The translations under genes and the position numbers were made by a program. Positions 49,641-60,112 of a DNA stretch of 64,000 nt are shown here, piece by piece. The stretch's first letter is position 1; the number at the start of each line of letters is the position of its first letter. The notes under the pieces were generated by a model. The model was not told the origin of the DNA. It saw nothing but the letters and a program-made list of their open reading frames with translations, and made no database searches. The stretch is from a virus. Location: IMG/VR virus record IMGVR_UViG_3300025030_000051, positions 48,829-112,828 of that record. One strand, given 5' to 3'.

Positions 49641-51821
49641 TTATAAGACTGTTGTAATTGGAATGTTTCTAATTATTTTACTATTAATAAGTGTCAATAT
49701 AGAACCCGTGGTATATAAAATAAAAGAATTACTTTGACTTTGAAATTCATATGCACCAAGATCAAACGTTCCTAATCTATTAAAATGCAAAATATCACTA
49801 TCAAATAATGAAAATGAAGTATTAAGTGATATTGAAGTGGCATAATTAATAGCTGGAGAGCCTGATTGTAGGCCAAAATTTATAATATTAAAATTAGAAT
49901 CAGAAGGCTGTAAATAAAAATTAGATGATGATATGTCATAAAATAATGGATCTAAGTGAATATCATTTGCTCCTGATGTCCAACTTAAAGCATCATATAT
50001 TGAATTACTATAGGATAAATTATAGTCAAAAATACTTCCATGATTGGTACCACCAACTTGCAAACCTCTTGCACCAAAAACAGTAATATTATTTTTAACT
50101 GTCACATTTAATTGAGATGATCCCTTAATTCCACTATCATATGAACCATGACATGTATTAAAAACAATAATATTTGCATCATTTCTAAATGAATGAGATG
50201 TTGCTGATATTCCCACTCCACAGTTATACATTAAATTATTATATACATCACAACGTTTTGCAGCATAAACAGCAACACCAGCCGCTGATGCTGTTGGGGG
50301 TTTCCATCCGCTTGTGCTCCAAATTACATTCTTCATTATATTATTTCTTACTATACAATATTCACATTCCCATTCATAAGCATCACTGGGAGCATCAGTT
50401 ATGCCAGTCCAAGAAATTGGAATATCAAAAACAACACCACTCCCATCACCACTTCCACACCAGTCAATTATATTATCTTCTATTATAACATGTTCCCAAC
50501 CATGCGTCTGAATGCAGTTAAATCCTTGTGCTACTTGAAGTCCACCATCACTATATCTATATCCACTTGATATTATTATATTTCTAGAAACATTTGATTC
50601 AGTAACTGATCCAGATCTTGAACTTAATAAAGATAATCCTACTATTTCTCCTTCTATATATTCAAAATAATTATCAGTTATTTGCCAATTATATGAACTA
50701 CTTCTCGGATAAATAAAATCAGGATCGCGATAATAATTAATTGCTTGATTATTTATATTTTTAAAAGAATTATGTGTTATAAATATATCTCTTGCCAAGC
50801 CCTCTGATCCAAACAAACCTCCAGGAACAAATCCATCATTAAATCTCTGCAATCCCTCATCAGGTGGTACTGCATGATCATATTGAAAAGTCATTCCAAG
50901 CCCACGGCCACCGCTTTGTGAATAATTCGTATTATTATTTAATGGAATTCTGCTATCTAAATCATGAAAATTATTGTGACTTATATATATATGATGAGTA
51001 TCAACATGCGAATTATTTCTATTTAATAAAAACTTTATTCCTTCTCTAGTTCCTGTAAATTCTGATCGAGTTACTATTAAATTTGCCACATCTTGAAAAA
51101 AAACCATGCCACCCCTCTCATCATAAACACCCCATCTTGTAGAATCTACTCCCCAATTATCAAATTTACAATGATCTATTTCTATATATTGACAACCTTG
51201 ACCAAATCTTATTAAAGCTGTTGTCCAATTACCTGATTGTGAAAATTGAACATCTGTTATATTTAAATTTTCAAATTTTAAGTATTTTCTTGAGCTATTA
51301 ATATCTATTACTCTTTGTAATTCGCCACCACCACTTAAATCAGGCTTGCTTCCACTTCCATAAGCACCAAACGTTATATATCTACTTTGAGAGCCCTCAG
51401 CTGAGATTGTAAATGATTGAGTTGGCCATAGAACACCTCTTTTGAATAAAACATTATCACCATTAATTAAAGTCGTTGAATTTAATTTAGATAAATTTTG
51501 CCACGGAACTAACGATGATGTTCCTATATTTGCATCACTCCCGCTATCAAAATCTAAATAATATGTTGTCCCACTGATAGCTGTAAAATTATTATTTAAA
51601 GAATCAGTCGACTGAGTTATTTCTATTTGAGTCGGAGTAAAAGTTATACTTTTTTTAGTAGGAGTTATAAAGCCATTAAACTCATTTATAAAAGACTGAC
51701 TATACTGACCATTAGCATCTGTATATACTATATAGTTACTGGAAGAATCTTCAATAGATACTGTTACTAATGTAATTGGAATACTTGCACTATTTATAGA
51801 TCCCGATACAATTATTGCCAT
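49641..51821 (-). CDS. tail spike with right-handed beta-helix (pectate-lyase-like), 726 aa
   Basis: Residues 1-75 form a beta-sandwich (YTDANGQYSQSF ... of carboxypeptidase-regulatory type). From residue 85, YLDFDSGSDANIGTSS, WQNLSKLN and GDNVLFKRG are the hallmark of parallel beta-helix polysaccharide lyases or hydrolases, and the rest has many helix turns (NNFHDLDSR, SFKNINNQAINYY). It would bind or cut surface polysaccharide. The final 25 residues repeat a motif from the fibre (LTLINSKIIRNI). No catalytic residues can be assigned with certainty. Confidence 0.85.
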   Translation of the reverse strand: MAIIVSGSINSASIPITLVTVSIEDSSSNYIVYTDANGQYSQSFINEFNGFITPTKKSITFTPTQIEITQSTDSLNNNFTAISGTTYYLDFDSGSDANIGTSSLVPWQNLSKLNSTTLINGDNVLFKRGVLWPTQSFTISAEGSQSRYITFGAYGSGSKPDLSGGGELQRVIDINSSRKYLKFENLNITDVQFSQSGNWTTALIRFGQGCQYIEIDHCKFDNWGVDSTRWGVYDERGGMVFFQDVANLIVTRSEFTGTREGIKFLLNRNNSHVDTHHIYISHNNFHDLDSRIPLNNNTNYSQSGGRGLGMTFQYDHAVPPDEGLQRFNDGFVPGGLFGSEGLARDIFITHNSFKNINNQAINYYRDPDFIYPRSSSYNWQITDNYFEYIEGEIVGLSLLSSRSGSVTESNVSRNIIISSGYRYSDGGLQVAQGFNCIQTHGWEHVIIEDNIIDWCGSGDGSGVVFDIPISWTGITDAPSDAYEWECEYCIVRNNIMKNVIWSTSGWKPPTASAAGVAVYAAKRCDVYNNLMYNCGVGISATSHSFRNDANIIVFNTCHGSYDSGIKGSSQLNVTVKNNITVFGARGLQVGGTNHGSIFDYNLSYSNSIYDALSWTSGANDIHLDPLFYDISSSNFYLQPSDSNFNIINFGLQSGSPAINYATSISLNTSFSLFDSDILHFNRLGTFDLGAYEFQSQSNSFILYTTGSILTLINSKIIRNIPITTVL

Positions 51822-54575
51822 TTATATCCTTTCATATTCTTGTGAAACTTTAAAGACTTGATCAACGTATTCTCTGTTCCAAGAATCAACTGGTTTACCA
51901 AATTTGTATAAGTCTATGATTCTGCCTTGCCCTATATTGTATGCTGCAACTGTCCCCATTAATAATTCATTACCAGATATTCCAACTTTAATAAGAGAAT
52001 TTCTTTTTTCATTTAAAATATCTATTGCTAGTTTAGTTGCAGGTACAGGAGATTTCCATTCGCCAGCTATTATTCTATCATAAATCCAACCGGGCTTGTT
52101 AGCAACATCGTTTATTTGCCAAAATGAATGTGCTGTTCCATTTCCATCAGGATTTCTTACTTCACAATTAGTTTTTGCATCTTTATCTAAATCTATAAAC
52201 ACACCGTATTCTGCATATAAAATTCCTGCAAGTATAGATTCTGGATATGAATCAAAACTCCTTGTTAATAATAATTGAGACACGATAATATCGCCCATGT
52301 TGTCTTTTATCCATTTTAGAATATTTTTTTGTGGCTGGCCATTCCACCTACTATTATTTAAGTTAGCTAAATCTTTGGCGGTTTGACTGCTTTGTTGTTT
52401 ATACTTTATTTGTCCTACTGATTTATCAAATACTCTTAATATAGCTCTTATTTTAGTGGTCCAATAATTACTTTGAACTGAATGATCTATTCCAGAAATT
52501 TGAAAGACAGAATTTTTATTATAAAAATCAGGAACCATATCTAAATTAAACACATCTCCAATTTTTAATCCACTTATTCCCTTAATGTCAAAATCTAAAT
52601 CTGCAGGAATAACAAATTCATATTTACTATTATTTTTTTCAGGACTAGAATATATTTTCTTTTTCATAGCATTTATCAGATCATTTTCATTTACTTCTTT
52701 TTTCCATTCTAATCTTGGCAACATCGTTATTTTAAAATCATCGTTGAATCCACTATTGTCTTCAGATGTAAACAGTTGATCTTTATCATTTTCATTTTGT
52801 GTCTGATTTGTGTTAGAATCCTCATTTGATGATGCTTTAGCCAATCCTGGAGTGTTAGGCAATTCGTATTTAGTAGTCTTTATAAAAAAATCGACATAGG
52901 ATTCTTCATTCCATATATTTATTATGCTATCGTTGTCTGTATTTAATTGTACAGGGTCATCAGACTCTTTATTCAGTCCATATAGAGATGTCATAGTAAC
53001 AGACTCTGGAAGCTTAGTAATAAAATTAATATTTTTTATAATTCCCTCACCACCATACATCTTAAATGTATATAATTTATCAGATTCACCGTCTATAATT
53101 TCTAAGAGTTTTGGATCGAAATAATTATCGTCTATGACACACATTTCTTGTGTAGGTTCTTTAATCTTTAACTTAAAATTCCAAAAATTTATACATGCTG
53201 AATTTATTTGATTTAATATAGACATCAGTGCATCTACAAGCTTGTCATTATCTTTGAATGCCCTTTTTACAACTTCTAAATCAACATAAATGTGTCTAAT
53301 ATATCCTGCTGATTTATCTGAATTGTCTGGATTGTTGGTTGACTCATTAAATCTTATTCCATATTTCTCATTAGCTTTTTGTCCGTTATTTATATAACAG
53401 ACACTTAAATTTGTAGACCTTAAAAATTCGTTATTACTTATTTTGTAAGAATTTCTTTCTTTATCTAAAAAACTGCTAAATCTTTTATTATTTATTTCTC
53501 TACTGAATCCTTTAGATAATATTTCATTGTTTTTTGATGATATTTTTGGAGCCGACTCTTTACTGCTAAGTCTAAATATCTGCCCGTCTTCATTAGAGAA
53601 CTTAGCTCCAAGATGTGAATTTACTATTATATCTTCTATGAATCCCCAAGTAACAAACTTTTTGATATTACCAATAGTACTTGTTATATTTGTTACGCCT
53701 GTAGGACCTGGGGTTCTTGTTGTTATATTATTTTTTGATTCTCCAGAATCAATATAAACGTGTATATCTCTGCTTAATGAATTATTACTGTTGCTATACT
53801 GTCCACTGGTTACAATTTCTTCTAAATCATTTTCTACAAATTGCTTTATTGTCCTTTTATACTTTTGTTCTATTCCACCACTAGAGATTTTTGGTTTTAA
53901 TTCTACTTGTTGAACTAACTGTAATCCGTACATCAATGCTCCTTCATTAATAACGTCAGTTGTACAATTAAATCCACCATCACTTCTTAGTGTTATATCA
54001 AAATTAGATACTATTCCAAAACAACCATCATAATTACCATTGCTTTTTAACGATCTTTCATAAAACAAAAGCCACTGGTTATGCTTATATACATCCAAAT
54101 CATACAAATCAGAATCGTTAAGAGTAAATAAATCTCCATCTTGTAACCATCCCCATTCAATTAACACAGACCTACCAGGGTTCAAAAAATATGGAGCATA
54201 TTGATTCAATTGCTGTTTAGAATTTATTTGCCATTGAATCTGGGCTATTCTGGTTCCTCCCCTCGAGCCCTTATATTTAATATCTATCCCGGTAATTCCT
54301 GGACGGAACCTGTAAGAATCTGATTCATCATAGACATTGTTAAAAACAAAGCTGGATTGGTTCTCATTTTTATTTTTTATAATGCCAACCATAGAAATAA
54401 ATTCGGGATTATTTAAAGATTTCACACCACTCGTGACTTTCACCCAAGCAGTAATTTGATTTATTCTTGATTCTGGAAGCTGTTTTTTACTTAGTTCATC
54501 TCGAATATTTTGTTGTAAAAAAGAAACATAGGGAAAACCTTCATATCTGCGAACATCTTCAAAGATTTGTGTCAT
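51822..54575 (-). CDS. baseplate hub protein with C-terminal lysozyme-like domain, 917 aa
   Basis: N-terminal to central parts contain FRPGITGIDIKYKGSRGGTRIAQIQWQI and NPGRSVLIEWGWLQDGD, a pattern common to myovirus hub proteins. From about residue 745 a transglycosylase-like domain begins: ESILAGILYAEYGVFIDLDKDAK (probable catalytic Glu), then GTAHSFWQIND and GTVAAYNIGQGR. It would form the puncturing end of the tail and cut peptidoglycan during DNA entry. Sited downstream of tail tube and tape genes as expected. Confidence 0.85.
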   Translation of the reverse strand: MTQIFEDVRRYEGFPYVSFLQQNIRDELSKKQLPESRINQITAWVKVTSGVKSLNNPEFISMVGIIKNKNENQSSFVFNNVYDESDSYRFRPGITGIDIKYKGSRGGTRIAQIQWQINSKQQLNQYAPYFLNPGRSVLIEWGWLQDGDLFTLNDSDLYDLDVYKHNQWLLFYERSLKSNGNYDGCFGIVSNFDITLRSDGGFNCTTDVINEGALMYGLQLVQQVELKPKISSGGIEQKYKRTIKQFVENDLEEIVTSGQYSNSNNSLSRDIHVYIDSGESKNNITTRTPGPTGVTNITSTIGNIKKFVTWGFIEDIIVNSHLGAKFSNEDGQIFRLSSKESAPKISSKNNEILSKGFSREINNKRFSSFLDKERNSYKISNNEFLRSTNLSVCYINNGQKANEKYGIRFNESTNNPDNSDKSAGYIRHIYVDLEVVKRAFKDNDKLVDALMSILNQINSACINFWNFKLKIKEPTQEMCVIDDNYFDPKLLEIIDGESDKLYTFKMYGGEGIIKNINFITKLPESVTMTSLYGLNKESDDPVQLNTDNDSIINIWNEESYVDFFIKTTKYELPNTPGLAKASSNEDSNTNQTQNENDKDQLFTSEDNSGFNDDFKITMLPRLEWKKEVNENDLINAMKKKIYSSPEKNNSKYEFVIPADLDFDIKGISGLKIGDVFNLDMVPDFYNKNSVFQISGIDHSVQSNYWTTKIRAILRVFDKSVGQIKYKQQSSQTAKDLANLNNSRWNGQPQKNILKWIKDNMGDIIVSQLLLTRSFDSYPESILAGILYAEYGVFIDLDKDAKTNCEVRNPDGNGTAHSFWQINDVANKPGWIYDRIIAGEWKSPVPATKLAIDILNEKRNSLIKVGISGNELLMGTVAAYNIGQGRIIDLYKFGKPVDSWNREYVDQVFKVSQEYERI

Positions 54576-54614
54576 TATAAATTAATTCTTCTTGATTTAA
54601 TAAAATTTTTATTA

Positions 54615-54914
54615 TCATCTATTTAGGTTCTCTAGTTTAGAAATTATTTCACCTATTCTCGTTCTATTTGGAATGCAAATCTGGGTACCTGGTTCTATGA
54701 ATAAAGTTCCTTGGATATTATTTGTTATGGCTATGATCCAGTATAGCTCTGGATCATTATAATATTGATATGCCAGTAAATCTAACCTTGTTTCTCTATT
54801 TGCAGTTATATAGGTATCAATATCTAATTTAGATATTTCTGGATATAATGTTGAACTATAATATCTCTTACCAGTTTTTGTTTTAAATTGTTTTGTGTGA
54901 ATATATCGATTCAT
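54615..54914 (-). CDS. baseplate wedge protein, T4 gp53-like (LysM-like)
   Basis: 99 residues. ETRLDLLAYQYYNDPELYWIIAITNNIQG, then IEPGTQICIP, is the pattern of T4 gp53 and of LysM-like baseplate proteins (R-x-D-x-L-A-x-x-Y-Y-x-D-x-x-x-W-x-I). It contributes to the wedge that builds the baseplate. Confidence 0.8.
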   Translation of the reverse strand: MNRYIHTKQFKTKTGKRYYSSTLYPEISKLDIDTYITANRETRLDLLAYQYYNDPELYWIIAITNNIQGTLFIEPGTQICIPNRTRIGEIISKLENLNR

Positions 54915-56588
54915 TTATTTAATAATACTAAATTTCGTTGATTTTTGATTAAAATGTGGCATAATTGTTTTTGGTGTAGAAAATCCAAACATTAACGTAA
55001 ATCCAATTGTTAATTCAACAATCATAGGTAGTTGGAATCCTTCTTCTATATCCCACAACGTATTTTCATTTGGTCTAAAATTTATACTATCAAAATATCC
55101 GTAAATATCATGGTATAAATCTCCAAGAGTTAGTTTAACAATTGGACCACGCATCACATTGTCATTTTTATATTCTGTTGGATAACAAAGACCAACTAAT
55201 CTATTTATCTTCCTCCACTGTGATATGACTTCTCTCTTGCTTTGTGAATATACGTTTAATGTAAAAGATATTTTTCTAGTTGTTCTATCGTAAGTATAAG
55301 AAGTGTCAGCACGTCCCAAATAATTAGTCTCAGTCCAAGTTGGAGAAACATCATCTGCAATATCAGTTAGTATTGCTCTAAATATTATTGTTTCCTTATT
55401 AAAAATATCATATACTTTAAACTTTATAGTATCTTTTAGATTATCAGTATAATCTTCACCAATATCTAACATATTTATTTTATCTAAAGAATCATTTTCA
55501 TTTCCAAATTCTTTAGATTTATCAAAATTCATTTGAGGGAATCCAAGTCTATTTACTATTTCTCTTATATCTGGTCGATTTTCATATCTATTATCTGGAT
55601 CTGCTTGAACTCCTAAAGACTGTTGATATAATTTTGCTTTATCAATGTTAGATTGATTAATCTTATTTGATATTGCAGATGTTGCTTTGATGAATCGTGC
55701 AAACGATGCTGGTAAAGCATTATTTTTAGCACCTCCTGGTTGTGCAAAATTATTAATTATAGAATCTGGATTTAAATAACTATTTTTTTTCCAATTTAAA
55801 AATCTATTTTCTAAAGTGTCACCATACAACTCTCTAGCATCCTTATAATTTAATATTTCACTAGCATAACCAATATATTTATCATAGGTAAAATAATTCC
55901 CTAAATTATTAGACCATTTTGGCTTTGTCATATCTATCCAAGCAACAGGTTTTGTATATTTAATTCCTTGTTGAGATAAAATCATAATCTCTGCTGCATC
56001 TATTCCTTTTCCAAATGCTCTTTCAAAATCATAATTAGATAAAGTTCCTGTATTTGCTAATCCAGAAATAACTGGCAATAAAGCAGATATTCCAACACTT
56101 TTTATCGTGTTAAAAATTAAATCTGTAGAATTTGATAAATCTATCTTATCGATATTTGGAGGGTTTGTCGCCATAAATACTTGGGGTGGTATTGTCTGAA
56201 ATATCATTCTGCTCTTGGGAATTCCTAAAATATTTGGACTTGGTAAGAAATTATTTATTGTATTTTCTATGAATGGATTTCTTAAAGCAATACCAGCTAA
56301 TCTTAATGCAATTGAAGTAATCCCACCCCTTGTAGCACCAGGAACTAATAAACTTAATCCATTTTGAACTAAATCAGTAACACTATTTGTCCCAAGTAAA
56401 AAACCACCTGCTGTAGATATTAATGAGGTGTAACCATATTTTTTATAATATATGTCAAGTAAATTTTGACCATTAATACTATTACTAGAAAAATTAAATT
56501 TTTTGTAAGTATCTAATAATGTTGTTTTAGAAAATTCAGTGTCATATAATGGTATATTTTTTTTATAATGTTCTAACAATTTCGACAT
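54915..56588 (-). CDS. baseplate/tail structural protein, 557 aa
   Basis: The end region (VSPTWTETNYLGRADTSYTYDRTTRKISFTLNVYSQS, then PIVKLTLGDLYHDIYGYFDSI and QLPMIVELTIGFTLM) resembles the C-terminal domains of myovirus tail-tube-related baseplate proteins. The first part contains several Gly/Ala/Leu-rich hydrophobic stretches (GLSLLVPGATRGGITSIALRLAGIAL). It sits between tape measure and gp53-like genes. Not assigned to a T4 gene. Confidence 0.65.
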   Translation of the reverse strand: MSKLLEHYKKNIPLYDTEFSKTTLLDTYKKFNFSSNSINGQNLLDIYYKKYGYTSLISTAGGFLLGTNSVTDLVQNGLSLLVPGATRGGITSIALRLAGIALRNPFIENTINNFLPSPNILGIPKSRMIFQTIPPQVFMATNPPNIDKIDLSNSTDLIFNTIKSVGISALLPVISGLANTGTLSNYDFERAFGKGIDAAEIMILSQQGIKYTKPVAWIDMTKPKWSNNLGNYFTYDKYIGYASEILNYKDARELYGDTLENRFLNWKKNSYLNPDSIINNFAQPGGAKNNALPASFARFIKATSAISNKINQSNIDKAKLYQQSLGVQADPDNRYENRPDIREIVNRLGFPQMNFDKSKEFGNENDSLDKINMLDIGEDYTDNLKDTIKFKVYDIFNKETIIFRAILTDIADDVSPTWTETNYLGRADTSYTYDRTTRKISFTLNVYSQSKREVISQWRKINRLVGLCYPTEYKNDNVMRGPIVKLTLGDLYHDIYGYFDSINFRPNENTLWDIEEGFQLPMIVELTIGFTLMFGFSTPKTIMPHFNQKSTKFSIIK

Positions 56589-56596
56589 GTAATTAT

Positions 56597-59500
56597 TTAA
56601 CTTAATTTATTCAACTGTGTACTTCTTGCAATGCTCTCATTTATTTTTCTACCATCAATGTAAATATTTTTATTTTCATTAATAGCTTTAATGACATCAT
56701 CTAATTTTTTATTTACTTTATCAATTCCTTCATTAATAGACTCAGATTCATTATATATCTTTATCCCCTCTGCTATATTTTCTAATCCTTTAACGTCAGC
56801 AATTCCTTTTATAGAAACTTCTATTGATTTTAATGCGTTTGCTGATTGCATCAATTGAGCACTTGAATTTGCTAATCTTTCTATGTTATCAATAGCAGAT
56901 GAACCTCCAAATATTCCAGCAAACCTGTCTAACACGTTACTTCCAGTCATAGATAAACTAAATACAGAAATTGCTCCGCTAAGTGCTAATATTCCAACAC
57001 TTGCAGCAATCAATTTAGTTCCTGAATTTGCTAATCTTTCTATTTTATCAATAAAAGAATTTGATAAAGATTCACCAGCAATTTTAGTTCCAGCTCCAAA
57101 TATAGCCATTGCCCCACCTAAAGCAATAATTGATAAAATACCCGCTCCAAATAATAATGCTCCAACTCCAGTAAACATAAGTGTTCCTAATCCAAATGCT
57201 GCTAAACTAAAAGCAATTAAAGAAGTGGCAGCAACACCTAATGTTGTCCAACTTACATTTTCCATTAATTTCATTGAATAAGCAAAGGGAATTAAAGATG
57301 TTCCTAATAATGCTATCGCTAATGAACCGATTAATATTTTATCTGTTGGCATCTTACTCATTATTCCTGCAACTATAGTTAATCCACCAAGTGCAGCACC
57401 AGCCATTCCAACATTTTCCCAATCAACTCCTTCAAACTGTTTAAACGCAAAAGCTAATCCAATTAAAGCTCCTATTAAAATTGCTGATATTGCTGCAAAT
57501 TTTAATATTGATTTCATATCAATTTTTTTAAAGATGTCTACAAACGAACTCATCCCTCTATTAAATTTTCCAGGCCCTTCAGTTTTAAGTTTATCTGGTA
57601 TTCCAAATCCAAGATCTTTTGATGATGTCTTACCAAATCCACCGAATAATCCACCAATTCTCCTTTTCAATAAATTAAATAAAGGTTTTCTTGCAACTAT
57701 TCCCGCTAATAATCCAAATGATGCTAATTGTTTTGTAGCATTTGAAAGAAAAGTATCTTCACCTTTTTTACCTTTAAACGAATTTATAATAGAATTAATA
57801 CCATCAGATATGCTACCAATAAATGTAGCAATTGATTTTACAGCAGGCATTAATGCTTCGAATATAGGTAATATTACTCTTCCTAAACTTGTCGCAACAG
57901 CCATTAAATTATTTTTTATGTTTGTTGTTTCTGCTTGAATTCTTTGTTGATTTAACCATTCTTGGTCAGTTAATTCACCCGCTTCTAATTTTAACATCAA
58001 TTTATCAGATTCTGTTAATAGACCTGCTCTATCTAATTCTGCAACTCTTTGTCGCATTTTTAAAGATTCTTGTATTTTGCTGACAGACAGTCCTGTTACA
58101 TCTGCTAATGCTTGTTTTTGAATATAATTTAATTTATTAAATTCTTCTAATGAACCTATTTGTTTAAATATTTCCTGAGTTGCTTCACCAATTTTATTGT
58201 TAAAAACTAACTGTCTTACCCTATTAAAGTTTACAGATTTTCCCAATAATATGGAAGCTTCTAATTCTTTTTCTATAGATGATTCAAAGTCCATAACTGA
58301 ATCTAAAATTCCACCAACATCTTTAAGAGATATACCTAATTTTCTTACATTAATAGCAGTCATTATAACTTCTTTTGTATTACCTCTAAAATATTTTCCT
58401 ATTAATTCAGAACTTTCAGCAATATCATTAAACACGTCAACTGGAGCAATATAAGATGCTATTGCTAGTTGCGCAGTAGTCGCAATCCAATTTTTTAGAT
58501 TCTTTTCAGTAACTCCATCCATTTCTAATAATTGTTTAGCAAATCCAACTGATGTTTCTTTTGACATTCCTAAATTCTTTTCTAATGTAGATATAATTTG
58601 AGCTAAATCTGCTGTTACAAAACTTATATTTTGAAATTGTTTATATATTTCAGCAGCCGATCCATAAATATCTTCTATAGTTATTCCATATTTCCTTGCA
58701 GATAATGCAGCATCTTCAAGTTCTGGAGTTAGCTTTTTAGTCTGATCAATTGTCAAACCAGTTACTTTTCTAAAATCTTCAGCCAAACTCTGTAATCTTA
58801 CAAACTCTTTTATCAATAAAACTATTCCTGTAATAGCAATAGTCCATGGATTTATTAACAACATTCTGGCAAACTTAAGATAAGTTTGAGCTATCCCTCC
58901 AATAGCTACTTTAAATGCACCAGCAGTATCAATTCCTTTTCCTAAATTAGAAACAAGTGCTTTACCTATATTTTTGTTGATCTGTTCTTTAATTTTATCT
59001 AATTCAAGTGCTTTTGAAAAATACTTTCCACCAGGTATTTTTTCAATAAATGAAAATGCAGTATTTATCATATCTGAAAAAGCTTCTTTAGCAGCAATTA
59101 ATTGATTGTTTATTAATAGATATGATTGCAATTCTTGTTTTTTGATATCAATCATCTGTTTAGAATCATTCAATATGTCTTTTGCATTTTTTAACGATTT
59201 ACCCTTTAATATTCCCTCTTGTTTTGCTTTTTCAACAGCTTCTTGCATTTTATTACTAATAAGAGTCATTTTATCAAATGTACTTTTTAATAATTTTTCA
59301 TCAAATAAAGAAGTACCAACTTTAATTCTTGTAGCATCTAATGTATCTAATAACTGTTTTTTTAATTCAGGCAACATTTTTTGCGTAGACTCTTTTTGAA
59401 TTTCTATAATTTGTTTTTGAGTAGTATCTCTAATTATTTTTGCAAGTTGTTGAGCAATTTTTTGTTGTTTTGTGCCGAATTTTCTTGCTTGATCATCAGC

Positions 59501-59692
59501 CATATCATTCATCTTATCAAGCATAGTTTTTATTACTTTGGTATCCATTATTCCAGTACTTACATTTTTTTTCATATCATTTACTGTTCTAAGAATTTGA
59601 ACTCTTAAATTATTAAATTCTCTACTAAATGATGTAATTTCTTTTTGAGGATCAAAGTGTCGTCTATCTTTATCGTCTTTTTCTTTAGCCAT
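56597..59692 (-). CDS. tail tape measure protein, 1031 aa
   Basis: Very long, with a coiled-coil N-terminal half (Lys/Glu/Gln heptads to about residue 250), a hydrophobic segment near 285-300 (NPWTIAITGIVLLIKEFV), a middle of helical hairpins and a C-terminal half with repeated Gly/Ala/Leu/Ile-rich stretches (GALIGLAFAFK, LAAFGLGTLMFTGVGALLFGAGI). This profile and position upstream of baseplate genes are typical. Length sets the tail length. Confidence 0.9.
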   Translation of the reverse strand: MAKEKDDKDRRHFDPQKEITSFSREFNNLRVQILRTVNDMKKNVSTGIMDTKVIKTMLDKMNDMADDQARKFGTKQQKIAQQLAKIIRDTTQKQIIEIQKESTQKMLPELKKQLLDTLDATRIKVGTSLFDEKLLKSTFDKMTLISNKMQEAVEKAKQEGILKGKSLKNAKDILNDSKQMIDIKKQELQSYLLINNQLIAAKEAFSDMINTAFSFIEKIPGGKYFSKALELDKIKEQINKNIGKALVSNLGKGIDTAGAFKVAIGGIAQTYLKFARMLLINPWTIAITGIVLLIKEFVRLQSLAEDFRKVTGLTIDQTKKLTPELEDAALSARKYGITIEDIYGSAAEIYKQFQNISFVTADLAQIISTLEKNLGMSKETSVGFAKQLLEMDGVTEKNLKNWIATTAQLAIASYIAPVDVFNDIAESSELIGKYFRGNTKEVIMTAINVRKLGISLKDVGGILDSVMDFESSIEKELEASILLGKSVNFNRVRQLVFNNKIGEATQEIFKQIGSLEEFNKLNYIQKQALADVTGLSVSKIQESLKMRQRVAELDRAGLLTESDKLMLKLEAGELTDQEWLNQQRIQAETTNIKNNLMAVATSLGRVILPIFEALMPAVKSIATFIGSISDGINSIINSFKGKKGEDTFLSNATKQLASFGLLAGIVARKPLFNLLKRRIGGLFGGFGKTSSKDLGFGIPDKLKTEGPGKFNRGMSSFVDIFKKIDMKSILKFAAISAILIGALIGLAFAFKQFEGVDWENVGMAGAALGGLTIVAGIMSKMPTDKILIGSLAIALLGTSLIPFAYSMKLMENVSWTTLGVAATSLIAFSLAAFGLGTLMFTGVGALLFGAGILSIIALGGAMAIFGAGTKIAGESLSNSFIDKIERLANSGTKLIAASVGILALSGAISVFSLSMTGSNVLDRFAGIFGGSSAIDNIERLANSSAQLMQSANALKSIEVSIKGIADVKGLENIAEGIKIYNESESINEGIDKVNKKLDDVIKAINENKNIYIDGRKINESIARSTQLNKLS

Positions 59693-59755
59693 CTATGTTT
59701 TTTTAATATATTATGTTTATTTTTCTCTATAATCTTTTAATTTTATCATTTTTAA

Positions 59756-60043
59756 TCAAAATCGATCTATATAAAAGTCTTCTTTTTTTGCATTTAAATC
59801 TTTTAAAAATTGTTTTCCTTCTGGAGTATCTAATCTTTGGTTATAATGATCTATAACATCTTTTAATCTTTTTGAAATGTCTGCAATCTCTTTTCTTTTT
59901 TCTGGTTCTATTAAACTATCTATTTGTCTCATCTTTGGAGACATTATTTTTACAATAATACTAGTAATTAAATCTGATATAAATCCTTCTTTGATTATTT
60001 TATTATCTTTTACAAGACTTTTTAGCTGTAGTTGTTTTTTCAT
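59756..60043 (-). CDS. hypothetical protein, 95 aa
   Basis: MKKQLQLKSLVKDNKIIKE...; helical, with IVKIMSPKMRQIDSLIEPEKRKEI. Located between the GNAT-like gene and the tape measure gene; possibly a minor tail component. Not recognised. Confidence 0.55.
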   Translation of the reverse strand: MKKQLQLKSLVKDNKIIKEGFISDLITSIIVKIMSPKMRQIDSLIEPEKRKEIADISKRLKDVIDHYNQRLDTPEGKQFLKDLNAKKEDFYIDRF

Positions 60044-60112
60044 TAAAATTCCTAAAATGTGGTTAGTACTTACTGCATATTAAAGCATTTTTTCATTATT
60101 TGTTGGCCATTT

